Below, piece by piece: positions 16,649-30,509 of a stretch of 64,000 nt of DNA. The translations under genes and the position numbers were made by a program. Every line of letters starts with the position of its first letter. Within the stretch, counting starts at the first letter, position 1. A model generated the notes under the pieces. That model was not told where the DNA came from. It did no database searches and saw only the letters and a program-made list of their open reading frames with translations. Source of the stretch: Microcebus murinus (taxonomy: Eukaryota; Chordata; Mammalia; Primates; Cheirogaleidae); NCBI RefSeq assembly GCF_040939455.1, contig NC_134115.1:22328727-22392726 (forward strand), in the 5' to 3' direction.

Positions 16649-17093
16649 CAAATATGATTTCTCCACAAATATTTATGGAATAGCTATTGTGCACGGGCAC
16701 TCCGCTCTGTGCTCAGAGATACAGAGGGGAAGAAGATAATACCCATGACCTTGAGGAACATACAGTCTCCCAGAGAAATCTTAGTTTATTTGGTTTTATC
16801 TCTATCACTCCTACGTGGTACCTGGCACATTTTCGGTCTCTAGGAAATATGTGTTGAGTGTATTTCATTGGAAGGAATCATGAACTCTGTCTACCTCAGC
16901 CAGATGCAATAAATAAGAAGGATCTTATTCCCGAATCTTTTCTAGTACCTTCGAGACGTGGAGGAAAGAACAGCAACATAGGAGACTTTTCTATAAATGC
17001 CAAAGGTTTCCCAAAGTCTACATTTGAGGAAAGATGAATTTGCTCTTGTGGGTATCCTGTGGTGTCTTTTTCATATTGTTTATTGAAGAAAGT

Positions 17094-17402
<309 letters not shown>

Positions 17403-19232
17403 AAAAACCAGATAAAAGGCCAAAGAACTGCATTTAGAAAAGGGCTATGGTAAAAGTTCACACTTCAATTGTTATGCACATTTGTGGGTTAATAGCACAG
17501 AAAGCACAGCCAGGTACATTATCTCAAATGACTTGTCCAGTGTCACAGGGAGCGAAGATGGAAATGGAGGTATGCTGGACTTGAAGACCAGCTCTCTTTT
17601 AATTACACTTTTCATGTCTGAAAAGGAATTCTTCTTCAACTCTATCAAGCCATTTTCCCCAGCATTTTCCTTCAATTCATGTTTTGTTTCATCTTGAAAG
17701 AGTTCTTCTCTCAAAGCTACTACCTGTGGCATCTAAATTCTTTGACCCAATTGGGGACGATGGTAGATGCACTAGCTGATGCATTTTGCAAGCCGCTCGG
17801 TGCTCTGAACATAGGGACATCAGGGTCAGCTCCGTGGGTGTGCCACATGGACAGGGCACTGCACTGGGCCTCATGCCCAGAAGGGCCCCATGAGCTGCTG
17901 CCGCCATCTTTACATCCTTAATAATTTTACCCTGGGCCCCACAAATGATGTAGCCTCTCTCAGTTGACCTGGTTAGTTTTCTGAGAAACCAAATCCAGAT
18001 GTTCGGCCTGAGAATATTGTTTGATTTCTCTCGATTTCCATAGTATAAGTGGCATGCCTGCCTAGGATGAACAACAGGTGAACAAGGAAATAGTAACATT
18101 GGTATTAGCAATTTGCAGCTTTACAACAGACATGCACATGTGGTATCTCCTGTAATCCTCATGAGCAAATGTCAGAAGGAAATCCACCTATGGGGATGAA
18201 ATCGATTTGGAGGGCAAACAGCAAACAGCTCTTTAAAAGTGAAAATCCACAGAAAAACAGGACGGAGAAATTATCCAGATGTTATACAGCTGTGCTGCAA
18301 AGGAAGTTACAAAGTCAATAGAGGACTCAGATGGAGTTTGGCCAAAGGGATTACAGGGAATGAAAATTCCAATCCCAGGCCAAGAAGGAGAGACACTGTT
18401 TTTGGAACATCCTAGAGTGTCAGTCACTCGGTTCTCTCATGACCCCTCGCAGTCCAGGGGTACACATTGCAAAGCCCAGCTGAGAACTCCATTGTCAAGG
18501 ATTTTATCTTTGCTTAGTCACCTCTTGATTAGTAATTTGATTTGGCTTCTGTGCCCATTTGTTTTAGCAACAGATCAATACTGAAAACACTGCTTAAGCC
18601 ACCTTTACATGCTTGCTGGCCTGAGACCTAGACTCTAGAATCCAGACCAAATACAACCTTTTGACAACCTTACAACACTCAGATTCTGGTCTTTGCCTGT
18701 TTCCACCTACCATAGTTGTCTGACCTTCTGATCACCTGCCTTTGCCTGACGCATTTATACAACTACAGTTGCACTCTGAAGTCTAAAGTCCAAGCCACTG
18801 CTGTTTCTGGCAAGGTGCTGGCTGGCTGGATTCCCCTGGAGGAGTGGTGTGAGCTGAAACTTTGTCCCCATCTCACAGCCATTCGGGGGCAGAAAGAGGT
18901 GAAGGAGGATGGCTTTGTGAGTTTTTACTTCCATAGTACAGATAGACTTGCTTTTCCAAGTTTGTTCTCAGGGCACTTTTCAAATCCTGTATCCTAATGG
19001 TTTTTTGACATGGATTCAAAGCAGAAGTGACTTAGAGAAAGACTGGATCATTGCTCACATTCCTTTTCCAATGTTATTCAGCGCACTCTAAAGATTGCCT
19101 GTGCACATTGCAACCAAATTTTAACGTTTGAGTTTTTCATGACTTGGGGAGACAGGAGGGGCTTATTGTAGTAGCATGGTTACTCTTGGATGATCAAAGT
19201 ATAAATAGAATTTCTATTAAGAAAGTATTCTG
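17403..19232. other. Longest Alu-free intergenic stretch
   Basis: About 1.8 kb without clear repeats except MIR-like scraps near 17505-17610 and 18125-18190. A 140-residue minus frame (17689-18111) has no recognisable domains and unremarkable composition; treated as chance. Confidence 0.5.
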
Positions 19233-19521
19233 CTGGAGCCAGCTGTGTTGGCTCATGCCTGTAATCCCAGGATTTAGGGAGGCTGAAGCAGGAGGATTGA
19301 TTGAGGCCAGGAGTTCAAGACCAACATGAGAAACATAGCAAAAAATTTTAAAAATTAACTGGGCATGGTGGCAAATACCTGTAGTGCTAGCTACTTATAA
19401 GGTAGAGGAAGGAGGATCACTTTAGACCATGAATTCAAGGTTACAGTGAACTATGATCAGGCCACTGCACTCCAGCCTAGGTAACAGAACAACACCTTGA
19501 CTCTAAAGAAAAAAAAAAAAA
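19233..19521 (+). mobile_element. Older Alu
   Basis: Lacks the lemur insert and is more diverged; AAGAAAGTATTCTG / AAGAAACTATTCTG flank it. Confidence 0.88.
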
Positions 19522-19910
19522 GAAACTATTCTGTTGCTGAGCTAGAGCTATGGTTGCTTTATGGAGAGTGAAAGCAGGGGGGAGAGATAAACAGATTTGT
19601 GGGAGAGATAAACAGATTTTATTAGGAGTCAACACTTGGCCAACATATTTATTGGACTTATGGCTCTTTAACCAAAACTTTTTATTACTTCAGTAAAGAA
19701 TGAATTTTATTTTCTCCTGGATTGGGAGCAAATCACTGTCAGGTTTCTGTAAGGGCAGTCTCTTGTTTCTCTATCTGCTGAGAAATCAAGTAAGAAAATC
19801 CAGTTACTAATCTGGTTACTTAAAACCATTCATTAGAGTGTATTTGCTTTTCAGAAGGTCTTGTTAAAAAAGAGATGAGTGGGTGTGTCTTTGGTTCCAG
19901 ATTAAGTTTA

Positions 19911-19982
19911 TTTATTTTTTTTTTATTTCGGCATATTATGGGGGTACAGATTTTAAGGTTTCAATAAATGCCCTTTCTTTCC
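19911..19982 (-). mobile_element. Very short L1 3'-end insertion
   Basis: Only about 72 bases. On the minus strand it reads CCCCCATAATATGCCGAAAT followed by an A-rich tail, a lemur-type L1 terminus. A perfect 14-base duplication CCAGATTAAGTTTA flanks it at 19897-19910 and 19983-19996, so the insertion is young and complete. Confidence 0.75.
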
Positions 19983-20154
19983 CCAGATTAAGTTTATAGA
20001 GAAGGTCAAATCTACTTTTCTCTCTTATAATCCTGCTTCACTAATCCTGTCAAAATAATAGGTTCATGGGAGGAAGATTATTAACAAGCCGACACTGCTA
20101 CTAAGACGATATGGGAGAGGTGAGGGGAAGTTGGCAATTCTTAAACCTCTAGTG

Positions 20155-21010
20155 TGTACCAGGAGTGTTGCATAAATCATCTCATTCATTCCTCATAGCA
20201 ACCTTGGGAGGTCTAAAGTACGAGTTTTCCACATGCAGCAGAGAGAGAAGGGTGATCTAAGAGGCCAAAATAGATGCCCTTTTATCAACTAAGATAAACC
20301 CTAAGATTAAGGAAACAAAATTACCTATGGGTCAAAGGTTCAGGACCTGCCTAGCATGGCAAATTTCTAAATTCCTATGGCTATGAGCAAAACCACTCTT
20401 GCTAAACTCCCTAACAACCGGAGATATCAGGCAAATTATCAGACCCCTCCTAATTCTGATTTGCCACAGAGACCACTACAATTCTGCTTGGACAGAGGGT
20501 GGGCCTTACAAACATTTTTTTTCTGAAAGGCAACTACAGACCTTAAACCAGTTTCAGCCAGCTTCCAGAGGCAGCTCGTAAGCTTTGTGTCCTGTAGTTC
20601 ACCTTTTGAGTAAAGAGCCAAATTCCACCTGCATTTCATGCTAAAATCCCTACCCCAAGGAGAACATGGGATGTATGTTAATATGTGTTTACCAATTGTA
20701 CATGTGTTAGGCTCTCCTCATAAATATGTATACCTTTCCCCCAGACCTGCTGAATATGTATGACTCCATTGTGTGACACAGACACCGTGAGTCATAAAAC
20801 ACAACCTGCCTTCTTTCCTTCTTTGAAGCGAGCACCTTTGGTCCATGCTGGAGACTGTCTCTTCCCAGTTTGTAAACTGGTACTGCCAGTAAAGCTCTCC
20901 TCTCTACTATTTAGCCATCCTGGTGGTCTTTTGGCCAACATGAGCTTGGTAACTTGCCCAAGATTTCACTAGAAAGGGTCAGAACTGGAATTCCATCCCA
21001 GGAACCTTCA
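20155..21010 (-). repeat. MIR split by an LTR
   Basis: The halves 20155-20252 and 20946-21010 (GGTAACTTGCCCAAGATTTC) join as one reversed MIR once the LTR at 20258-20940 is removed. Confidence 0.7.
20258..20940 (+). mobile_element. Solo ERV1-type LTR splitting a MIR
   Basis: A 683-base unit lies inside a MIR whose halves flank it (to 20252 and from 20946). A near-perfect 5-base duplication, TGATC at 20253-20257 and TGAGC at 20941-20945, flanks it. It ends in CA; a CATAAATATG TATA-like box and an AGTAAA poly(A)-like signal near 20888 give + orientation. No internal viral genes are attached, so it is a solo LTR remnant. Confidence 0.65.
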
Positions 21011-21039
21011 ACGCCTAATCTGTAACCGAAAACTTGGCA

Positions 21040-21440
21040 CTTGTCTGAGCTGAAGAAGAATGAGGACAAGCAATTTGAGGAGGAAGGAAAGAGAGTTTAC
21101 TTTGTCAGCAAAGGAGGAGAGATGGTAGACCTTCTGGTCTCAAAATCCAAATTTTTCCTACACATTCGTAGAAATACAGAGCTTTTAAAGGATGGGTTCT
21201 CAGCTTCAGGTAATTACTGTCCAACTACTGTGGATAATTCTGACCATCCCATCTCTGCTGAAGACAATCTTGTGACCTCGCCCAAGATCTCCCTTTACCA
21301 GGTCTGGCTGGGCCATCTCCAGCTGCACAAATAAAAGACTCACCCTGCCACTCTCACCCACTGGCCTGAGGCAGGGATGCAAGCTTTAGAGACAGAAAAT
21401 ATTTTTGCCATTTTTTTCCAGGCCATTCCCTCTGTTACGA
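21040..21440 (-). mobile_element. Solo LTR, antisense, family A copy 1
   Basis: About 400 bases sharing several blocks with the LTR at 27929-28977: GAGGACAAG near the left edge, CTGGCCTGAGGCAGG in the middle and TTCCAGGCC...CTCTGTTAC at the right edge. Read on the minus strand it would begin TGTAACAGAG-like. No attached retroviral genes. Confidence 0.6.
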
Positions 21441-21974
21441 AACTCATGATGTTTCTGTTATGCCCATCTTTGTAAAAATAAATACTGGGTAGGAATGGTG
21501 AATCCAATAATGGCATCACCCACTGAGGTTTTATAAAGAGAGGTACTTCATACTTAGGAATAGTTTATAAATGAACAGAATGAGATGTAATTATTGAAAC
21601 TGAAGGGGGGGCATAATTTATCAAGCTGGCACTAGGCCAATGGGTTTGAACACTTTCTCATTTCTTAGAATTGTTGATGTTTTGGAAAATTATCACAGGG
21701 AGGAAATTCTGTTCAAGGAGAAAATAGGGCTCACCAAAGACATTACTTGGTACTTTTGCTTGCCTCTGCTAGCTTCAAGGGGCCCAGGTTGGCCCAGGGA
21801 CTGATATCCTTTATCATGGTTAGTGAAAATTGACCTGTGATTTTAAGTTTATGTGAAGAGTGCCTGTCATTTCATAGACCACAGGAAAGCTGAGCTAGAG
21901 ACTTGCCTTCCAGTTACTGGGCTCTGAAGATCTTAAACACTTCCTGTCTCCACCTGCGGGACCTTCTGTTACTC

Positions 21975-22430
21975 TGGGGGGCGAGGGGGACCGTGCCTGA
22001 AAGAGATGGGCGATGAGAGAAAGAAAGGAGACCAAGCAAAGGGTTGTCAAGGTCTACTTTACTTGGATTTTTAGTAGGTTTTATATACAGAAAACAAGGA
22101 AGTAGAAACAGAAAAATAGAGTGGGGGGGATGATGAGGCTTGGGTGTGGGCTAATTAGCCCCAATCAGCATCTCAATGGCACCGAAAGCTGTTTGTGATG
22201 GATCACTCAATCCCAACCTGGCAGGGGGTTGGGAACAATTGCAGGTAGCATGCCCTGGAGCAAGCATGGCATGGAATGCATTCTTCTTGGAACTATAGCT
22301 GGAGGGCTGGGTGCTATTTTCATCTTAGGCTATTTTCCGTGCGTAGGACAAGTCAGGACAAGTCAGGACAAGTCGTTGGAATGTGGAGGGTCTTAGTCTC
22401 CAACAACTTCCCTCAACTTTTCCTCCAAAA
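21975..22430 (-). mobile_element. Probable antisense LTR fragment
   Basis: The opening GAGAGAAAGAAAGGAGACC followed by TACTTTACTTGG resembles the reverse of an LTR R-U5 region. It holds three tandem copies of AGGACAAGTC at 22345-22374. Boundaries are approximate. Confidence 0.4.
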
Positions 22431-22439
22431 AAGCATGTC

Positions 22440-22640
22440 TATGAATCCATTTGCTATTCCTAACAGTCTTGTCTTTCTTTGTGTTCCAATGGTTTAATTG
22501 TTTTCCCCCAAATGACTGCAATGCTTGCATTCTCCCTCATATTATGGTTATTTGTACACATGTCTGTTTTTTCCACCTAATTGCTAAGCTCTTTGGGGGC
22601 AATGTCTTCTTTATCTTTGCTTTCTACAGTCTAGCTTGCA
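22440..22640 (-). repeat. Possible L2 fragment
   Basis: CTAAGCTCTTTGGGGGCAAT and TCTTTATCTTTGCTTTCTAC resemble L2 3' ends; the orientation is uncertain. Confidence 0.35.
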
Positions 22641-22948
22641 TAATCCACATGGGTTTTTATTTTTTATTTCAGAAATATACTCGAAATGGTAGTGTGCATA
22701 AACTTTTATATCTTGCTTATTATTACATATGACTATTACAGCACATTTTGTATAATCCTTATACACTTACTTCTAGAGTGTTATAAAGGAGTTTTAAATT
22801 ATAAACAAAAATGAACATTTTTGTGTGTGAAAGCTTTGACTCTGCTTATAATATTTCCCAATGTGGAAATAGCGAATTCAAAGAGAACAAACATGTAAAA
22901 GACTCTTGACACATTTTACCAACTCGATTTTCAAGAATTTTATTGGCT

Positions 22949-23505
22949 ATAGTAGACAGAATCCGAAAATAGCCCCCCAAGATTTCCCACCTTAAACCCC
23001 AGGGCTGACTATGATGAAATGTCACCTCTGTGGCTATATTATAGCCAAAAGGAGAGTATCCACGTGGGCCTTATCTAATCACACAAGCCCTTTAAGAGCA
23101 AAGAGCTTTCTCCAGCTGGTGGTGGAAGGAAGGAAGGAAGGAAAGATTCAGAGTGTGGCAAGAATTCAATGCACATTTGCTGGCTTTGAAGAGGAGGGGG
23201 CTATGCACAAGACCAGATAGTGACCCCTGGCCGGCAGCCAGGAAAGAAACCTCAGTCCTATAGCGACAAGAAACTGCATCAGCCAGTCACCTGGATACCT
23301 TGGAAAGCAGTGCTCCTCCAGAGAAGAGGCCAGCCTGGCTCGCACTTTGATTTTGCCCTGGTGAGGCCTTAAGCAGAGAATCCGGGGAGCCCACCTGGTC
23401 TTCTGACCTACAAACTTGTGAGATAATAAATGAATGCTGTTTTAAGCACCTCAATGTGTGGTTGTTTGTTATGGAGCAATGGAAAATGAATGCATTGGCT
23501 TACGC
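22949..23505 (+). mobile_element. MaLR (MLT1-like) LTR
   Basis: The start CAGAATCCGAAAATAGCCCC and a 3' part with GAGATAATAAATGAATGCTG then TTTGTTATGGAGCAATGGAA match the usual end of MLT1 LTRs. A GGAA repeat lies at 23127-23142. Confidence 0.6.
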
Positions 23506-23598
23506 TGTTACTGAGTAACACATGGAATTGTCCATGTCGCTGCAGGTAGCCGTGGACAGAGCTCCAGAATTCTGTGCTAGTATTAAAACAGTCTTTGG

Positions 23599-23933
23599 TC
23601 GGGCGTGGTGGGTCACCCCTGTAATCCTAGCATTCTGGGAGGGCGAGGCGGGAGGATTGCTCGAGGTCAGGAGTTCGAAACCAGCCGGAGCAAGAGTGAG
23701 ACCCCGTCTCTACTATAAATAGAAATTAATTGGCCAACTAATATATATAGAAAAAATTAGCTGGGCATGGTGGCGCATGCCTGTAGTCCCAGCTTGGGAG
23801 GCTGAGGCAGTAGGATTGCTTGAGCCCAGGAGTTTGAGGTTGCTGTGAGCTAGGCTGACGCCATGGCACTCACTCTAGCCTGGGCAAGGAAGCAAGACTC
23901 TGTCTCAATAAAAAAAACAAAACAAAACAAAAA
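23599..23933 (+). mobile_element. Alu
   Basis: Forward copy; duplication AAAACAGTCTTTG. Confidence 0.95.
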
Positions 23934-24439
23934 AACAGTCTTTGTTAAGACATCATTATTGATTACATTTGTTTGTTTGTTTTTTCTCACTGCAGGTGGA
24001 AGTAAGCAAATAATAATAATAATTGTATTGCCTTCTCATAGCACTGGAGTGGGGGAACCAATGAGGAAAAAAAATACGGGAAATTCTGGAGAAGAGATTT
24101 GATATGGAAAGAAAGAAAACCACAGAGGAAAAGTTCTACCTAAAAGAGTATTGTGTTGGGGCTGGCTTGTCTTAACTTACAAAAGCCACTTGTTAAATTC
24201 TTAGGAATCTCACAAGTCAGTTCTTAAATATAGTTGTTGTAATTGGCTCCATGAACAAAAACAACATGACACCTCCCACGCCATGATATGATTTTCCTGG
24301 AGCTTTCTTATGCTTGGATTCCCAGGCCAGTAGGTCTCAATGATCAGAATATTATAAGCTGTTTAGCTGACCCTTTTTTATTTTTTTAAGCCAGTCAAAT
24401 TTAGCAGTGGGGGGTTGTATCCCAACTTTAGTGACATTA

Positions 24440-25179
<740 letters not shown>

Positions 25180-25439
25180 CAAAAATTAAGTTATCAAAAC
25201 TTTCAATTAAAGAAGTTATATTTAAAAATGTAAGTATTTGCTAAGACATCATTATTGATTACATGTTTTCAAATATGTTACATTTGTTTAACAAATGCCT
25301 CCCAAACTCATCATTTCCTAATTATTTTACATTTTACTAATATCTATGCTCTTGAGGTTATGTACATCTAATGCGTCTGGATGGCAGAAATACTATAGAA
25401 CGCTTTTGTTCTTTACATTTCTTCCCAACTCTGCACTGA

Positions 25440-25835
25440 GCGATATCACGTTTGAAGCTTAAAATTGGCCATGCTGGGAGTATTTACACCATGGAAAGAG
25501 GCAAATGCCTTTTCCGAGCCAATGAGATGTCATAAGTTTTTCTGAGGCTTGGATCAGAGGTAGGGCCTTTTCCTCTCTTAAGAGAATGCAAAGTCCAGCA
25601 CTTGCCCGTGTTCGGAGAGATATCGGGTGAGAATGGAGCCAGCGTGGCAAAAGGCAGGAGGGAGAGATGGAGATAAACTTAGTCCCTGGCATTGCAATTT
25701 GTTCATCTCTGCAACATCGGATCCCACCCCAGCCCTAGACTTTTTCACTCAATGAGTCAATAAGTTCCTTTTATATTTAAGTCAGTTTGGGTTGAGTTTC
25801 TGTCATTTGTGTTAAAATCAGCCTAAATGATACAG
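25440..25835 (+). mobile_element. Probable ERVL/MaLR-type LTR
   Basis: The 3' part AGTCAATAAGTTCCTTTTAT, AGTCAGTTTGGGTTGAGTTT and CCTAAATGATACAGCAG is typical of ERVL/MaLR LTR ends. The 5' edge is vague. Confidence 0.45.
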
Positions 25836-25839
25836 CAGA

Positions 25840-26490
25840 ATTTGTGTCAGGTCTAGAGTCACGCTGCTAGCCACCACGGAGGCTTCCCTGATAACAGTAA
25901 CTTAGTCAGAGGGCTGGTGATCCTCCTGCCTCACTCTAGCCTGGTCTTGTATTATTCATAATTCTCTCTTTTACAAACATTATGTTTGCCTCATTTTATG
26001 AGCCTTATATCATTTTCCTTGCAAGCTGGCATTCGTTCTTCCTGGTAAACACTTCTGTTAGAGTGACAGAAGTTCTTCTCAGGCCACCTAGCAGCTACCC
26101 TGCCCTGTTCTCCTCTTCCTTGATAAAAAATAATTGTATTCACGTGGTAAGATGAGGTATGGCTGTTCTAAGCTTATTATAGCGATCTCATTGCCCTTCA
26201 CCGGGTATTTGCTTCCCAGCTTTCCTTAACAGCTACCTGTGGCCCTGGGACCTAGTTCTGGCTTCCGCTCTTAGCCCGGAAGGCACACGTATGCAGTCGT
26301 TTTCATTTCTGTAATGACTCAACAAATATTCGCCTACGTACCATGTAGTGTGCTGGGCCCAGGGCCACAGGGATAAACAACAGCTCTGATCCCTGTCTTA
26401 TCTTTCTTCGCCTTCATTGCTTTGTTTTGTTTTGTTTTTGGCCAATGTTTGAGAACCACGCAAGGTAGATATCAGTGGTTTTAAAAGGGA
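25840..26490. other. Intergenic, no gene seen
   Basis: Unique-looking, with an L2-like scrap near 26310-26390 and a TTTTG repeat near 26425. Confidence 0.45.
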
Positions 26491-26494
26491 AACC

Positions 26495-26832
<338 letters not shown>

Positions 26833-27066
26833 GGGAAACCCCAATTACATCCTCAAATTTTAATCTTGTGTATTCATTCTCAGAGTGCCTGGCCAAATTA
26901 TCACATCCTGCTGATAGCTGGTGTAGGGGGTGAAAGAGTTAAAGTCTGTGCCGAGCATGCACTGATAGAATTATTTTATTTCTTTTTGAAACATATTCAA
27001 TTTATGCTTCTTACATGTCAGTGTGAAATAAAGACTACTATGTTTTTCAATTGATGGCATCTAATC

Positions 27067-27409
<343 letters not shown>

Positions 27410-27595
27410 TATGGCATCTAATCTTAATTCTACAGATTTCTTTTTCTTTTATAGGGTAGAACCTCTCATGAATACTTTTTAATGGATTGAAATATAGTTA
27501 TATATAGTTAATGTTCACAGTCCCCTAAAATTATTTTTTTCTTACTTTTTTTTTCCCTCTCCTCTACTCTGAAGGAACTAAAATTATTTTTTTCT

Positions 27596-27926
<331 letters not shown>

Positions 27927-28108
27927 AAGTTCGAGGACAAGTGGTTTGAAGAGAAAGAAAGAGGAGTTTATTAAATTGCCAGCCAATGAGGAAGTTGGCG
28001 GAGTCCCGTCGTAGAGTACCAATGTCCTGCCTCAGAGCAGATGTACAGAGCTTTTAAAGGTTTTGGTTAATCTCATAATCCCATTTTTGGCTAACACAGT
28101 CTGCATGG

Positions 28109-28412
28109 GCGGGGCATGAGGTGGCTCACGCCTATTACAGCACTCTGGGAGGCGGAGACGGGCGGATTACTGGAGGTCAGGAGTTAGAAACCAGCCTGAA
28201 CGAGAGAGAGACCCCCGTCTCTATATAAATGCAAAGAAATTAATTGGCCAACTAATATATATATAGAAAAAATTAGTAGCCCAGCTACTTGGGAGGCTGA
28301 GGCGGCAGGATCGCTTGAGCCCAGGAGTTTGAGGTTGCTGTGAGCTAGGCTGACGCCACGGCACTCACTCTAGCCTGGACAACAAAGCGAGACTATCTCA
28401 AAAAAAAAAAAA
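28109..28412 (+). mobile_element. Alu inside an LTR, with internal deletion
   Basis: Lacks about 25 bases between the two arms (AAAAATTAGTAGCCCAGCTA); flanks ACAGTCTG. Confidence 0.9.
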
Positions 28413-28578
28413 CAGTCTGTGTAACCTCTGCCCGGACAATTCTCCTGAGTCATTTCCTGAGACACAAAGAACAAAGGACACTCTCCTGCCCCTCCCAGCT
28501 GCTGGCCTGAGGCAGGAATATAGGTTTTAGTTCTCAAAAAGGGTGAGGGGGTTTTGAAGAGACAGAAAACATTTTTAG

Positions 28579-28936
28579 GGCCGAGCGCGGTGGCTCACGC
28601 CTGTAATCCTAGCACTTTGGGAGGCCGAGGCGGGCGGATTGCTCAAGGTCAGGAGTTCGAAACCAGCCTGAGCAAGACCCCGTCTCTACCAAAAATAGAA
28701 ATAAATTAATTGACCAACTAAAAATATATATACAAAAAAAAAAAATTAGCCGGGCATGGTGGCGCATGCCTATAGTCCCAGCTACTCGGAAGGCTGAGGC
28801 AGAAGGATCGCTGAGCCCCGGAGATTGAGGTTGCTGTGAGCCAGGCTGACACCACGGCACTCACTCTAGCCTGGGCAACAAAGTGAGACTCTGTCTCAAA
28901 AAAAAAAACAAAACAAAACAAAAAAAAAAAACAAAG
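28579..28936 (+). mobile_element. Alu inside an LTR
   Basis: Forward copy; AAACATTTTTA flanks both ends. Confidence 0.93.
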
Positions 28937-29059
28937 CAAACATTTTTACCCTTTTCCAGGCCGTTTTCTCTGTTACACATGGCAAAGTCCACACAGCCAC
29001 AAGTAATCCCAAAACAAAGTCCAGGGATTACTAACAAAGGTTAGGTTTATTCCTTGCTT

Positions 29060-29310
29060 AACAGCACAATGGTAGAGCAGAAAGAATATGGGCTAGGAAG
29101 TCTAGATTCAAATCCCAGTTTGACCATTTGCAAACACTTTGACTTAGAGCAAGCTGAGTCTCATCACTAAGTCTCCTTTCCTCATTTGTGAAGAGGGATC
29201 ACGTTGCCTACCTTAGAGCCTCAGCGTTGTGAGGAGGAAATAAGATCATGCAAGTGAAGTGCCTAAGACCATGTCTGGACCATAGAAAGCTTCAAAAATG
29301 GTGGTTGTTA
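29060..29310 (+). repeat. MIR
   Basis: AGATTCAAATCCCAGTTTGA, CTCATTTGTGAAGAGGGATC and GTGCCTAAGACCATGTCTGG. Confidence 0.75.
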
Positions 29311-29324
29311 TTTATAGTGCTTTT

Positions 29325-29445
29325 TCCTCCTCAGTTAGATTGCAAGTTCTCTGAGGTCCAAGGTCTCAGGGATCCCACTTGCTGTTTTCCCAGTAACTTG
29401 AATGGTGCCTGGCACATGGTAGACTCTTAACAAATATTTGGTGAT
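29325..29445 (+). repeat. L2 3' end
   Basis: AGATTGCAAGTTCTCTGAGG, AATGGTGCCTGGCACATGGT and a closing AACAAATATTTGGTGA. Confidence 0.65.
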
Positions 29446-29449
29446 TTAT

Positions 29450-30290
29450 TATTATTATTATAATTATTATCATAAATGTCAGGTCAATGACTTACCAACT
29501 CCAGTGCCTTCTTCAAAGTATACCCTTGTCATCCTCTTAACTTTTTCAAATCAAGTTCAAGCAGAAATCTTCCTATGAAACCATCCCGACATGCACTAAT
29601 TTGCAGTTATTCCTACATGTGTTAATTTGAGTTATCTCACTCAGGACCAAACAGAAATGTGCTGCATATACAATATATGGCCTATACCATGTCTAATTGT
29701 TTCATATATGTGAGTCTTGTCTTTTTAAAATTCAATTCTATCAATATTTCTTGATTGTTTACCAAGCGCTAGGCACTGTGCTGGGTTCTAGAAAGGAAAC
29801 AGCTGCCTCAAGGAGTACCCAGTCTTTTAGTGGACACAGACATTTAATCAAATAATCACATTACAAGGTGATGTGAAAAACCATATGCATACAGTGTCTA
29901 GGGAGCAAAGATGTGAGAAAGTGATTATCTTCTCCAAGAAAGTCAGGGGAGCCCTCCCAGGAGATGCTATAAGGGAACATGATTTTAAAGGAAGGTCAGG
30001 AATTTTCCATCTGGTCAAGGTGGGAGAATTTTCCAGGGAGAGTAAACAACATGTGCCCAAGAACATGAGATAGCAGGGTATTATCCTGGGGAACCCAGAA
30101 GCAATTCAGTCCTCTTGGAGTATATTGGGAAGCTAGCAAATAATGCAGGGCCAGGAAATTGGGGGGTGATACATCCGCAGACAGAGGCAGTAGCCATATG
30201 TTGCAAAGTTTTGAATGTCATAATCAGGGTAAGGCGAGGGGGAGCCTGGAATGGGACAGTGTGATAAACCTTAGAAATGCCTTGGATAGC
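29450..30290. other. Intergenic, old repeat scraps
   Basis: L2-like phrases (AAGCGCTAGGCACTGTGCTG near 29764). Two short overlapping frames on opposite strands near 30081-30515 run through the hAT element and are not genes. Confidence 0.45.
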
Positions 30291-30299
30291 AGGATAGAG

Positions 30300-30500
30300 C
30301 AGTGGTCCCCAACCTTTTTTGGCACCAGGGACTGTTTTCATGGAAGACATTTTTTCTATGGACCAGGGAGTGAGGGGGGTGGGGATGGTTTTGGGATGAT
30401 TCAAGCACATGACATTTATTGTGCACTTTATTTCTACTATTATTACATTGTAATATATAATGAAATAATTATACAATTCACCGTAGCTTGGGGACCCCTG
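30300..30500. mobile_element. hAT-Charlie non-autonomous DNA transposon (MER1-like)
   Basis: Inverted termini CAGTGGTCCCCAACC and (left arm of the right end) GCTTGGGGACCCCTG bound 201 bases. The 8-base target duplication typical of hAT is present: GGATAGAG at 30292-30299 and GGGTAGAG at 30501-30508, one mismatch. The interior GATTCAAGCACATGACATTT fits MER1-type consensus. Confidence 0.8.
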
Positions 30501-30509
30501 GGGTAGAGG

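Larger units (their letters stand above)
27929..28977 (-). mobile_element. Solo LTR, antisense, family A copy 2, carrying two Alus
   Basis: Without the Alus at 28109-28412 and 28579-28936 the LTR is about 390 bases, the same size as copy 1. TTTATTAAATTGCC near its left end gives AATAAA on the minus strand, the LTR poly(A) signal. The right end reads CTCTGTTACA. No viral genes flank it. Confidence 0.6.

Noticed and set aside
17689..18111. 140-residue minus frame
   Set aside because: No family signature, no splice context and no supporting repeat or promoter; chance.
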